Below are positions 43,039 to 51,550 of a stretch of DNA of 64,000 nt, in pieces. The notes beneath the pieces are model-generated. The model saw nothing but the letters and a program-made list of their open reading frames with translations, searched no databases and was not told the origin of the DNA. The stretch comes from a bacterium 210820-DFI.6.37 (GTDB lineage Bacteria; Bacillota; Clostridia; Peptostreptococcales; Anaerovoracaceae), in the NCBI GenBank assembly GCA_020558355.1, contig JAJCKG010000005.1, positions 111,250-175,249 of the forward strand, written 5' to 3'. Each line of letters opens with the position of its first letter. The first letter of the stretch is position 1. Made by a program: the position numbers and the translations under genes.

Positions 43039-44100
43039 TTATTTTACGATTTTCGCGTCTTCACAGATCATGTCTCTCATGTCACCCATAATGGCTCTTG
43101 GAACCGGGATGTCGATCATAGTCTGAAGACCAGGTCTTGCGTTGATTACATGCGGGATCGTATTGAGGATCATTGCCATGGTACCGATACCGCCTTCGAT
43201 TTCCGGTGTATTTGCCATGTTTACAGGAGGGATTCCCTGGATCTCTACATAGTCTCCTGTGTGAACGCCAACCTGCTCCGGCTCGATCTGCTGCGGATGA
43301 TCCATTTCGATCTTCATCTCTCCGTCAACGTATCCATATCCTTTCATCGCGACACCCGCTACGCTTCCGGCAGGAGCGAATCCATAAGGAGATTTTCTGT
43401 CTACATCTGTAACGATAGGTTCCATATCCTGTTCGAACTTATCCAGCTTCCAGCCCAGAGCCTTTGTGATCATGCCGATGGATTCCGCGAATCCAACGTG
43501 ACCCGCCATGGTTCCATCCGCTTTTCTCGCGTTAAAGTCTTCTACCGAAACGCCGATTCCCTGTTCTTCCATTACAGCAGGACCAAACGGCGACAGGCTG
43601 TTTACTCTTCTGGAAACAATGTGGTCAACGCTTTCACACGCGCCTGTCCACAGGATTACCAGCAGGTCCATAATGAGGCCAGGGTTGATGCCTGTTCCCA
43701 GAACGGAAACGCCGTTTGCTTTTGCGATCTCGTCCAGCTGTTTTGCCAGCTCCGGCTCCTGTGCCTGAGGGAAAGCCATCTCTTCTGCGGAAGTGATAAC
43801 GTTCATTTTATTTTCCATAACCAGTTTTAATTTGTCGAATACTTTGCTTGTAAAGGAGTCTGTGCAGACTACTACGATATCTGCCGCGCCCGGTTTGATA
43901 ACGTCTTCAACGGTTCCTACGATAACATCTTCCCGGTCTCCCCTCTGGATTCCCGGAACTACATCGTAAAGGCTCTTTCCTACTTTATCGCCGATATCGA
44001 TGGCTCCTACAATGTCAACGCCCTTTTTCTTGGTGATCATTTTGCCGATACCGCCGCCCATAGCGCCAAGTCCCCATAAAATTACTTTTACGTTTTCCAT
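43039..44100 (-). CDS. ord: 2,4-diaminopentanoate dehydrogenase
   Basis: 353 aa with an N-terminal Rossmann fold (VILWGLGAMGGGIGKMITKK) and VVVCTDSFTSK, then TSAEEMAFPQAQEPELAKQL and GINPGLIMDLLVI of the dihydrodipicolinate-reductase/DapB-like family. It oxidatively deaminates 2,4-diaminopentanoate to 2-amino-4-oxopentanoate with NAD(P)+. First gene of the operon, behind the sigma-54 promoter; AAGGAG precedes the ATG. Confidence 0.95.
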   Translation of the reverse strand: MENVKVILWGLGAMGGGIGKMITKKKGVDIVGAIDIGDKVGKSLYDVVPGIQRGDREDVIVGTVEDVIKPGAADIVVVCTDSFTSKVFDKLKLVMENKMNVITSAEEMAFPQAQEPELAKQLDEIAKANGVSVLGTGINPGLIMDLLVILWTGACESVDHIVSRRVNSLSPFGPAVMEEQGIGVSVEDFNARKADGTMAGHVGFAESIGMITKALGWKLDKFEQDMEPIVTDVDRKSPYGFAPAGSVAGVAMKGYGYVDGEMKIEMDHPQQIEPEQVGVHTGDYVEIQGIPPVNMANTPEIEGGIGTMAMILNTIPHVINARPGLQTMIDIPVPRAIMGDMRDMICEDAKIVK

Positions 44101-44181
44101 TTTTCGATTCTCCTTTTCATCTCTTATTTTTAGAAATAACGGATTACCGTCACAACAAACGATTTTCTACACTTAAATATA

Positions 44182-44199
44182 AAGCAAGTGCCATGCCAA
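44182..44199 (-). promoter_or_regulatory. Sigma-54 (-24/-12) promoter of the ornithine operon
   Basis: Minus strand TTGGCATGGCACTTGCTT: the GG of TTGGCA and the GC of TTGCT are separated by exactly 10 nt, matching the TGGCAC-N5-TTGC consensus. It lies 80 nt before ord and beside a sigma-54 activator gene. Confidence 0.88.
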
Positions 44200-44298
44200 C
44201 TTGGTCATTTCATTTCCCATGAGGCTGAAACGCCTGTCATTTCTAGTATTTCCAGCTTTCTTCCATCTTATTTGTGTTTTCAAAAATATACATATTGC

Positions 44299-44337
44299 CG
44301 CAAACTTTTTTGCGTTTCTGCCGCAAATATTTTTGCG
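44299..44337. promoter_or_regulatory. Paired upstream activator sites CGCAAA-N4-TTTGCG
   Basis: Two palindromes (44299-44314 and 44322-44337) with identical arms and a 23-bp period, 100-140 bp upstream of the -24 element. This is the usual place for enhancer sites of a sigma-54 activator. A third, near-identical site lies in front of the activator's own gene. Confidence 0.8.
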
Positions 44338-44440
44338 TAAACAAAAACCCGCGCAGAGGATACATCGATTGTATCCGTCTTTCACAGGTTTTGTTTTTCA
44401 TTTGTATTAAGTTTTCATGATAAAAGTATGAATCTCTCTT

Positions 44441-45826
44441 TTATACCTGGTACTTTTTCAGCTTGTGCTGTAAGGTCTGCCGCTTGATGCCCAGCCTGCC
44501 CGCCGCCTTTGATATGTTGCCGCCGCACTGCGCCATGGCGTCCCGAATCAGGTCGTTTTCTATTCTTGCCAGATACCGGTCCAGACTTTCCTTCTCCGGG
44601 TCATAGTCGCTGCCGCTTTTTTCATGATAGGCCGCCTGGATCTGGATATGCTTTTCCGTCAGAACATGCTCCTTATCCGCCAGGGAAACGGCGGACATAA
44701 TGATATTTTCCAGTTCTCGGATGTTTCCCGGATAGCTGTGCTTTTTTAGCTTTTCCAGCGCTCCTTCAGAAACCATCCAGATTTCTTTCCCATACCGCTT
44801 GTTGTGCTTTTCCAGAAAACGGTCCACCAGCAGCGGAAGGTCGTCCAGCCGTTCCCGCAGAGGCGGTATCGTCAGGTTTACGATGTTGAGCCTGTAATAC
44901 AGGTCTTTTCTCAAAGCGCCGCTTTGGATCAGCGATTCGGGGGACTCATTGACGGTAGCGATGATTCGCACATCGATTGGAATGTCTTTATTTCCGCCGA
45001 CCCGGCGAATGTAATCCTCCTGCAGAACCCGCAGCAGCTTGCTCTGCAAATCATAAGGCATGGCGCTGATCTCATCCAGCAGGAGGGTCCCGCCGCTGGC
45101 CTGCTCAAAGAGCCCGGCCCGGTCTACGGCTCCGGTAAATCCGCCCCGCTCCGTGCCAAACAGAATTCCCTCCAGAAGGCTTTCCGGAAGGGCGGCGCAG
45201 TTCTGCGCCAGAAAAGGCTTGTCTTTCCGCTCCCCCGCAAAATGAATACTTTGGGCGAACAGCTCTTTTCCTGTTCCGGTTTCTCCGTATATAAAGACGG
45301 AGGCGTTGGTTCTGGCGGCTTTTTTGGCCACCTCCAGCACCTGTTTGAAGCAGCTGCTTTCCCCGATGATATGGTCAAAGCTGTACCGCTTGATTTCCGG
45401 TTTTTCCGGTTTTTTCGGATGAATGCTCTCTTTCTGAAGCTTTAAAATCGTATCGCTCATGCTTTTGATCTCGGTAATATCTTTACTGATTTCAATGGCG
45501 GCGATAACCTGACCGTCCACCTCTACCGGAATGGTCGAGTTTACTGTGGTAATGGCCTTGCCGTATTTGTTCAGATAGGTCTGCTGCTGATCTATGGTGG
45601 CGACATTTTGGCTGAGAGCCCGATACAGGGTGCTTTCCTCCTGAGGGATGTGAGAAAACACCTCCCGGAAGGGCTTTCCCAAAACGTCTTCCCGGTTGGT
45701 CATTTCCAGTCCGGCCATAGCTTCGTTGTATATAATGCTCTTGCCCTTAGCGTCTACAATATGGATGGCTTCGTCCACTACGCCGCACAGTTCCTGCAAA
45801 AGCTGCTGGTAATCCTTGGCTTTCAT
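44441..45826 (-). CDS. Sigma-54-dependent PAS/AAA+/Fis-type activator of the ornithine genes
   Basis: 461 aa from ATG 45826, which has AAAGGAGGGAG just upstream; earlier in-frame codons overlap the preceding region. A PAS sensor (residues about 8-115, DEAIHIVDAKGKSIIYNEAM) precedes the AAA+ domain with Walker A GETGTGKE, the sigma-54 contact loop GGFTGA (usual form GAFTGA) and GGTLLLDEIS. A C-terminal Fis-type HTH (NISKAAGRLGIKRQTLQHKL) follows. It should bind the CGCAAA-N4-TTTGCG sites and open the sigma-54 promoter of ord-orr in response to a signal, probably ornithine or a metabolite. Confidence 0.93.
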   Translation of the reverse strand: MKAKDYQQLLQELCGVVDEAIHIVDAKGKSIIYNEAMAGLEMTNREDVLGKPFREVFSHIPQEESTLYRALSQNVATIDQQQTYLNKYGKAITTVNSTIPVEVDGQVIAAIEISKDITEIKSMSDTILKLQKESIHPKKPEKPEIKRYSFDHIIGESSCFKQVLEVAKKAARTNASVFIYGETGTGKELFAQSIHFAGERKDKPFLAQNCAALPESLLEGILFGTERGGFTGAVDRAGLFEQASGGTLLLDEISAMPYDLQSKLLRVLQEDYIRRVGGNKDIPIDVRIIATVNESPESLIQSGALRKDLYYRLNIVNLTIPPLRERLDDLPLLVDRFLEKHNKRYGKEIWMVSEGALEKLKKHSYPGNIRELENIIMSAVSLADKEHVLTEKHIQIQAAYHEKSGSDYDPEKESLDRYLARIENDLIRDAMAQCGGNISKAAGRLGIKRQTLQHKLKKYQV

Positions 45827-45869
45827 AGCTCCCTCCTTTGGAAGTAGTGTAACACAAAAAAGAAAGCAG

Positions 45870-45885
45870 CGCAAATTTTTTTGCA
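45870..45885. promoter_or_regulatory. Single CGCAAA-N4-TTTGCA site before the activator gene
   Basis: Same palindrome as at 44299-44337 with one changed base, about 45 nt before the activator's start. Its position near the probable -35 region suggests autorepression. Confidence 0.6.
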
Positions 45886-45924
45886 CTGCCGATGGGTCTT
45901 GTTTTTTCCCGTCTCTCAGGGTTT

Positions 45925-47016
45925 CTATATGTACACCACATCTACGTTGGGCGAGCTGGTCGCGTAGACTAAAGGAGCGTACCACAGGTCGAACTCGATG
46001 ATATCTCCGGTCTTATAGTTTCTGCCGCAATCCTGAACATCCAGAATGGTATGGTCACTGGAAGCTCCTAAGATTTTCAGGTCTTTGTCTCTGGGAATCA
46101 GCTGGTCGGGAAACCCATAATCCACTTTTCCAATGGCGATAAGCGCCCGCCTGCGGATTCCCCGGTCCTGATACTCAGGCCGGTTTCCAAACGCGTCGAA
46201 CATGATTTCCCCCACAGGATGGCTCGGCTTGTCTCTGACTTCGATCACTTCCGCCTGCAGGGTGAAGGCGTCCTGATACATATCGCTCATATCATAGCCC
46301 CACAGCTCCTGGCTGTCCCTTGCCAGCAGGATTCCTTCGCCGATACGCAGCAGGTTGATCCGCCGCGGCATATTTCCTTCCAGAACTCGAAGGTAAGAAC
46401 TGGTGGCGCCTCCGGAAATGAATTCCAGTTCTCTGCCGATTTCCGCCTCAATAAGCTCCGCGCGGGCTACCAGCTCATTCAGCTTTTCCGGTGTGGCGGC
46501 GATAGCCCCGTAGCATCCCAGGTTGGTCCCAACGCCTGCCAGACGCAGGTTATGCAGGTCCCGTTCCACATACAGAGCGGCGCTCAGCAGCTCTTCTTTG
46601 CTCCAAAAGCCTTCCCGCAGATCGCCCAGATCCGCCATGAGAATGACTTTATGGGTTTTATCCCGCAGCCTGGCATGATAATCCAGCGCTTTCAGAACCT
46701 CCATATCGCTGTTTAAGCTGATATCCGCAAGCCGGACTACTTCAGAGGCTTCACTGAGCATTGGAATGCGGATCATCATAAGCTCCGTCTGCACGCCATA
46801 GTTTCGGACCGCTTCCAGCTGCTCCAGCCGGGACGACGCGATAAACCGGCAGCCGGCAAGGGCAAATTGTCTGGCGCACTCGGGGAGGCCGGAACATCCT
46901 TTGATAACGCCCGCGATCTCGATTCCCTGATCCTGACATTTCACCAGCGCCCGGTCAATATTATGTCTCAGTTTTTTTAAGTCTACTACGATCTTGGGAT
47001 ATCTGTTTTTTCCCAT
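45925..47016 (-). CDS. Second PLP-dependent amino-acid racemase, Orr paralogue
   Basis: 363 aa aligning along its whole length with the Orr at 35492: PLP lysine K39 in AGVIKGCSG, MADLGDLREGFWSKEEL, the loop ISGGATSSYLR and SSDHTILDVQDCG. Same alanine-racemase-N fold, but clearly diverged. It may racemise ornithine or another basic or diamino acid. It starts 21 nt after the acyl-CoA ligase and ends 98 nt before the sigma-54 activator, outside the sigma-54 operon, so it is probably expressed constitutively. Confidence 0.85.
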   Translation of the reverse strand: MGKNRYPKIVVDLKKLRHNIDRALVKCQDQGIEIAGVIKGCSGLPECARQFALAGCRFIASSRLEQLEAVRNYGVQTELMMIRIPMLSEASEVVRLADISLNSDMEVLKALDYHARLRDKTHKVILMADLGDLREGFWSKEELLSAALYVERDLHNLRLAGVGTNLGCYGAIAATPEKLNELVARAELIEAEIGRELEFISGGATSSYLRVLEGNMPRRINLLRIGEGILLARDSQELWGYDMSDMYQDAFTLQAEVIEVRDKPSHPVGEIMFDAFGNRPEYQDRGIRRRALIAIGKVDYGFPDQLIPRDKDLKILGASSDHTILDVQDCGRNYKTGDIIEFDLWYAPLVYATSSPNVDVVYI

Positions 47017-47037
47017 GCTGTGGTCCCTCCCTGCTGA

Positions 47038-48756
47038 TCAGCCCTTGCTGTATCGCTTGATTTTCCTCGTTGTGGTCTTTTCAAATTCTTCTTTTCTCAG
47101 TTTGAAGCGCTTTACTCGTTTATACAGGGGCATCTGCTCGTTGGTTTCGTCAATGACTTTTTTTATAAAGCTGTGCAGCTGTTCTTCGCTGATCTCCCCC
47201 AGGTCTTCCCGGATGGCGTCCAAGGAAGGGAAGATCTCTGCCTGGACAACAGTATCGCCGCCGCGTCCATCTTCCGCGCCGTAGACGATGACCTCTTCTA
47301 TATATTTGCTCTGCTGAAGATAATACTCCACCTCTTCCGGGAAAATATTTTTTCCGTTTTTGGTTACGATGACGTTTTTCTTTCTTCCGCACACATAAAG
47401 AAATCCTTCTTTGTCCAGCCGCCCATAATCTCCGGTATGAAGCCAGCCGTCTTTCAGGACCTCCGCGGTGGCCCGCGGGTCGTTATAATAGCCGATCATA
47501 ACGGAAGGCCCTCTGCAGATGATTTCCCCAATCCCGTCTCTATCCGGATTCAGGATCTTTACTTCCGTTCCCGGCATGGGCTTTCCTACGGAGTCCGCTT
47601 TGCTGTACTGATCTCTGTTTACAGCAATAATGGGAGCGTTCTCAGTCATTCCGTAACCCTGGATCATCGGAACACCCATGGCTTCGTAGTCTCGGATCAC
47701 TTCCGGGTCGATGGCCGCTCCGCCCGCGATGAACAGGTTCATATGATTTCCGATGCTATGGTGCAGCTGGGCAAAGATCCTGCGTACAACGCCCGGGTTG
47801 TTGTACAGCTTTAGCTTTTTGGACAGCTGTACCATCTTCCGCATGGTCTCCGCTTTGCCTGAGCTTTCCGCCTGCTTCCAGACTTTCTTATGCATGGTCT
47901 CAAAAACAAGGGGCACGCCCAGCATAACGGTAGCCTGAGATTCTTTCATATTTTTCTGTATATATTTCAAGCCTTCACAGATGGCAACGCACATACCCTG
48001 ATAGATTCCTGTGAAAATATGGCAGGTCATCTCATAGGAATGGTGCATTGGAAGAACGGACAAGCCTACTCCTGGAGTACGGATTTTTACATATTTGGAC
48101 ATATTGTATACATTGGCTGTTATGTTTTTATGGGAAAGCATGACGCCTTTGGCAAGTCCGGTGGTTCCGGAGGTAAACAGCAGTGTACACATAGCTTCCC
48201 TGTCGATTTCCGCGTCCAGGAAGCTGCGGTCCCCGCTCTGGAGCTGTTCATAGCCCTCTTCCAGGAGCCGGTCAAAGGAAAGTTCGCTTTCCGTATGCTC
48301 TTGCGCCGCCATGTTGATCCTGTACTGGATCCCTTCTACTTCTTTCACAGCCTCGGTTACGGTGGCTTCCAGCTTCTTTGAATGGATAATGGCGCTGACT
48401 TCTGCCCGTTTTAGCAGATTGATGATCTCTTTGGGCGGAAGCTCCTTATCCAGCGGTACGATTACACCGGTCCCGTTGGTAGTTCCCAGATAGGAAAGGA
48501 CCCATTTATAGCTGTTTTCTCCAATAACCGCAATTTTCTTTCCTTTCAGTCCCAGTCCAATGAGCCGGGTGCCCAAGGCGTCCACATCCTGTTTTACCTG
48601 TCTGTAAAAAATGGGGCGGTACTCTCCGCCCGGAACATCCTTTACAAGGTACGCCGGTTCATCCGCGAAAAGCTCCGCGCTGGTGCAAAGCATGTCATTC
48701 AAGTCATTTATATATCGAAACTGATAAAATACGTCTTTATATTTCCTACTGTTCAA
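47038..48756 (-). CDS. AMP-dependent acyl-CoA synthetase/ligase
   Basis: 572 aa from a TTG at 48756 (AGGGGGATC upstream). Adenylate-forming enzyme: A3 motif LLFTSGTTGLAKGVMLSHKN, IQGYGMTENAPII, and the A8 motif HTGDYGRLDKEGFLYVCGRK; the C-terminal catalytic lysine lies near FEKTTTRKIKRY. The length and TMTENAP-type A5 motif fit long- or medium-chain fatty acyl-CoA ligases; the carboxylate is unknown. Being first in the unit ligase-racemase-activator suggests a link to amino-acid catabolism, perhaps activation of fermentation acids. Confidence 0.87.
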   Translation of the reverse strand: MNSRKYKDVFYQFRYINDLNDMLCTSAELFADEPAYLVKDVPGGEYRPIFYRQVKQDVDALGTRLIGLGLKGKKIAVIGENSYKWVLSYLGTTNGTGVIVPLDKELPPKEIINLLKRAEVSAIIHSKKLEATVTEAVKEVEGIQYRINMAAQEHTESELSFDRLLEEGYEQLQSGDRSFLDAEIDREAMCTLLFTSGTTGLAKGVMLSHKNITANVYNMSKYVKIRTPGVGLSVLPMHHSYEMTCHIFTGIYQGMCVAICEGLKYIQKNMKESQATVMLGVPLVFETMHKKVWKQAESSGKAETMRKMVQLSKKLKLYNNPGVVRRIFAQLHHSIGNHMNLFIAGGAAIDPEVIRDYEAMGVPMIQGYGMTENAPIIAVNRDQYSKADSVGKPMPGTEVKILNPDRDGIGEIICRGPSVMIGYYNDPRATAEVLKDGWLHTGDYGRLDKEGFLYVCGRKKNVIVTKNGKNIFPEEVEYYLQQSKYIEEVIVYGAEDGRGGDTVVQAEIFPSLDAIREDLGEISEEQLHSFIKKVIDETNEQMPLYKRVKRFKLRKEEFEKTTTRKIKRYSKG

Positions 48757-48904
48757 GTAGCTGATCCCCCTCTCGGTAATCTATTTTCAAAACAATCGCT
48801 GGTTATCTTATTGTATCATTTCAGGAAGCTGCGCGCAATTGTCAATTTGGAAAAGAATGGAGATTTCATGTCGGCACTCCCGCTATTTGGACGCGCCCGC
48901 TCAA

Positions 48905-48941
48905 GAAAAAAACCGCTTCTTCAAAGGTCGAAACGGTTTTC
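48905..48941 (-). terminator. Terminator of the cold-shock gene
   Basis: Minus strand AAAACCG, an 18-nt loop, CGGTTTTTTTC, 20 nt after the stop codon. Confidence 0.75.
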
Positions 48942-48957
48942 TCATTTGGTCCATATA

Positions 48958-49170
48958 TCAGGCAACAACCTGAACGTTGGCAGCTCTTGTCTTTCCGCGC
49001 TGCACGTCATCCTCAATATCAAAGGTCACTTTCTGTCCTTCTTTCAGTGACTTGAACCCATCCGCGATAATTGCGGAGAAATGTACAAACAGATCGTCTC
49101 CACCCTCATCGTTTGTGATAAATCCAAAGCCTTTGTCATCGTTGAACCATTTTACTGTACCTGTATGCAT
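48958..49170 (-). CDS. CspA-family cold-shock protein
   Basis: 70 aa, one OB-fold cold-shock domain with both RNA-binding motifs: [15 protein letters not shown] (RNP1 KGFGFI) and [10 protein letters not shown] (RNP2 VHFSAI). It binds single-stranded RNA and acts as an RNA chaperone. The AGGAGG site precedes the ATG. A 290-nt region upstream contains a perfect CAATACTG/CAGTATTG palindrome (49304-49324). Confidence 0.97.
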   Translation of the reverse strand: MHTGTVKWFNDDKGFGFITNDEGGDDLFVHFSAIIADGFKSLKEGQKVTFDIEDDVQRGKTRAANVQVVA

Positions 49171-49334
49171 TGCCGGGTACCTCCTGTTTTTTTATTTATA
49201 CCTCATAGATCCCTGAGTATCAAAGAATAAAATATCCGGGCAAAATCTCCTGTCCTAAAGGTACCAGGCAGGGCGCCTCATAAATACCGCTCTGAAACTC
49301 CGCCAATACTGAAAACCAGTATTGCGCCTGTTAT

Positions 49335-49388
49335 AAAAAAATGTGGCTCCTAAAAGTATCCTATGTAGGAACTTTTAAAAACCACATT
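49335..49388 (-). terminator. Terminator of the PPC-like secreted protein gene
   Basis: Minus strand AATGTGG..TAAAAGTTCCTA facing the complementary arm ending GCCACATTTTTTT; long imperfect stem with a clear T-run, 70 nt after the stop. Confidence 0.8.
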
Positions 49389-49459
49389 GCTTATAACCGT
49401 TCTCCATTTAATACGTTGTTAGTATAGCATGGAATTGTCAGAGTTGTCAAATAAAATTG

Positions 49460-50746
49460 TTACTGCCACTTCAAAGAATACCAACCGGAAGATTTGCTGT
49501 TGGCTCTGTAGACCTTGATGTAATAGGTCCCCTTCGGCCATTTACCGCTGGACTTCAGGGTAAGGGTTTTCGTAGTATAAGAGAAGGTTTTGGCGCTTCC
49601 GATTTTTTTGCTGCCCTTATATACGATGACCTTTAATTTATCATTTGTCGCACCCTTCATGGTGATTTTTACAGTTTTCTTTCCTGTCAGCTTGAACTTG
49701 TACCAGTCAGCCTGACTGCTTCCCGCTATAATCGTGCCCTTTTTCGTTGCTTTCTTTTTAATGGTTACAGCCTTGGACTTTTTCGTTCCGCTCTTTTCGG
49801 TAATTTTACTGTTGGTTACTGTTAGCTGATAGCCGCCTTCAGAGCTATAGTTCGCGGCCACTTTTACATAATAGGTGGTACCTTTCTTTACACCGTAAGT
49901 CGGTGCGTAGCTTGTGGATGTTGCGTTGGACAGAGCCTTTTTCTTGCTGTTGCACAAAGTTACTTTGCCGTAATCTGTGCTCTGCACTTTCAGATATCCA
50001 GTCTGAACAGCTTTGAATTTGAAATAGTTGGTCTGCGCGTCTTTCTGTCCTACCGCAATGGTCTTTTTATTGGTCAGAGTACGATCCGCGCCGTTGATGT
50101 AAGCAGCCGCTACAACCGCGCCATAGGCCTGCACTGTACTGTACTCGGAAATGGATGAATATACACCTAAATAATATGTGCCTGAAGAAGCTATTTTAAA
50201 TACCTTCTGGCCAATGGATTTTTCATCCGCGGCAACACTTGTGTAGCTGTCTACCGGCTGAGTCAGCGCCGCGTCTTTATATACTCCAAAGTAAACATAT
50301 CCAGACGAAGAGGTGGCTCCGTTTTTATCCACACCGGTTGCGCTAACCGCCATCAGAACAGTACCCTTTGACAGTGTAATCGGCTGTGAAGCAACCCCTT
50401 TATAATTGCTGCCTGATACAAGTACATCCGAATAACCGTAGTACACCTTCGTTGTTGCTATTTTCGTTTCGTTACCGGTAACCATCTTTGTCAAATTAAA
50501 TGTGGTGGTGGATTTTGTTACAGCCTTATCGGCGTTTCGCGCGCCTTTATCCGCTGACTTCACAGCAGTTTTCAGCTGATCAGCAACCTTTAATGTATTC
50601 TGTTCCACAGCAGCTGTTGCTGTATTGCTTTTTACAGAAGCAGCCGCCTCGCTCTCTCCACTGTCCGCAAAAGCCACACCTGCAGATGTAAATACCAGTG
50701 TCGCAATCAGCAGAGCGGACAGAATTTTACTAGTTCCTTTTTTCAT
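49460..50746 (-). CDS. Secreted protein with bacterial pre-peptidase C-terminal-like (PPC) domains
   Basis: 428 aa with a signal peptide at 1-27 (ILSALLIATLVFTSAGVAFA). Three beta-sandwich repeats follow, each with a pattern like GTYYLGVYSS, GTTYYVKVAANYSSEGGYQL and GTYYIKVYRANSKSSGWYSL, characteristic of PPC domains found at the ends of secreted enzymes. No catalytic domain is present; the C-terminal part is strongly basic, so wall or polymer binding is likely. AAGGAG precedes the ATG, and a TATAAT (50794-50799, minus) lies 48 nt upstream with a poor -35. GTTAAC-quartet copy 3 lies upstream. Confidence 0.85.
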   Translation of the reverse strand: MKKGTSKILSALLIATLVFTSAGVAFADSGESEAAASVKSNTATAAVEQNTLKVADQLKTAVKSADKGARNADKAVTKSTTTFNLTKMVTGNETKIATTKVYYGYSDVLVSGSNYKGVASQPITLSKGTVLMAVSATGVDKNGATSSSGYVYFGVYKDAALTQPVDSYTSVAADEKSIGQKVFKIASSGTYYLGVYSSISEYSTVQAYGAVVAAAYINGADRTLTNKKTIAVGQKDAQTNYFKFKAVQTGYLKVQSTDYGKVTLCNSKKKALSNATSTSYAPTYGVKKGTTYYVKVAANYSSEGGYQLTVTNSKITEKSGTKKSKAVTIKKKATKKGTIIAGSSQADWYKFKLTGKKTVKITMKGATNDKLKVIVYKGSKKIGSAKTFSYTTKTLTLKSSGKWPKGTYYIKVYRANSKSSGWYSLKWQ

Positions 50747-50881
50747 GTTCGTTCTCCTTTATAATTTTGTATAGCACAATTATGCATGTTTCATTATACC
50801 TGTTTTTTCACTGGATTTCCATCTTTTTTTCACAATTATGACATTTTTAAATATTCATAGCCCCGCATTTTTCCAAAAGAT

Positions 50882-51119
50882 CCGGTTTGATTTCAGATGT
50901 TAACACCAGGCAGTTTCAGCCCTTATTGTTAACATATTTTCAAGGCTCACAGCCCGTAATTTTCCCTGGCTGATGGGGTTTTATCTTTTTTCGGAAATAT
51001 AGAGGGCCGCAGCCCACAACTTATGTTAACATTCCCGAAAAAAATGAGCAGAGTTAACAAATCTGCCCATTTTGTATGTTTTCATAGCCCCGCAAGGCCC
51101 GGTTTGATTTCAGATGTTA
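50882..51119. repeat. GTTAAC-quartet element, copy 3, between 22-bp direct repeats
   Basis: GTTAAC sites start at 50899, 50928, 51025 and 51053 (spacings 29, 97, 28, as in copies 1 and 2). The exact 22-bp direct repeats at 50882-50903 and 51098-51119 begin CCGGTTTGATTTCAG and end in GTTAA; the second includes the stop codon of the C_GCAxxG_C_C gene. A shorter match, TTCATAGCCCCGCA, precedes both. The duplication suggests insertion or unequal recombination. Confidence 0.78.
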
Positions 51120-51521
51120 ATCCAGCAGCATTTCTTCCACAATTCTGGCGGCGTCCTCAATGCACCCGTCGCAGGAGCGAAGAACAGTTCCGCCGCCGAC
51201 TCCTTTGATTTCCGCGCAGATAACGGATTGATTCATCTCTTTGAATTGATTGGTCATTTCCTTGATCATCTTGTAACACTGCTTCTTTGTCTCCGGCTTA
51301 TCCAGGTTTCCGTCGCTCATTTTCATTCCCACCAGGGCCGCCATAGCGCTGACCGCTCCGCAGGTACCCATAGTTCCCATGCCGAATCCAAAGGCTTCTG
51401 TCATTTTAAAGGCGTCCTTTTCATCTACTCCAAACAAATCGCTATAGGCGCAGGTCACCGCCTGCGCGCAATTATACCCATTTTTATGATTTTCCAATGC
51501 TTTTTTTACTCTTTCTGACAT
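51117..51521 (-). CDS. C_GCAxxG_C_C-family redox protein
   Basis: 134 aa. The family signature is seen as NCAQAVTCAY, FGFGMGTMGTCGAVSAM, QCYKMI and SVICAEI with SCDGCIEDAA, giving the conserved cysteine spacing after which the family is named. These small proteins probably carry metal or redox-active cysteines; their role is unknown. AAGGAGG precedes the ATG. Its 3' end is duplicated beyond GTTAAC-quartet copy 3. Confidence 0.9.
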   Translation of the reverse strand: MSERVKKALENHKNGYNCAQAVTCAYSDLFGVDEKDAFKMTEAFGFGMGTMGTCGAVSAMAALVGMKMSDGNLDKPETKKQCYKMIKEMTNQFKEMNQSVICAEIKGVGGGTVLRSCDGCIEDAARIVEEMLLD

Positions 51522-51550
51522 AATAAATACCTCCTTGCCCTTTTATTTTA

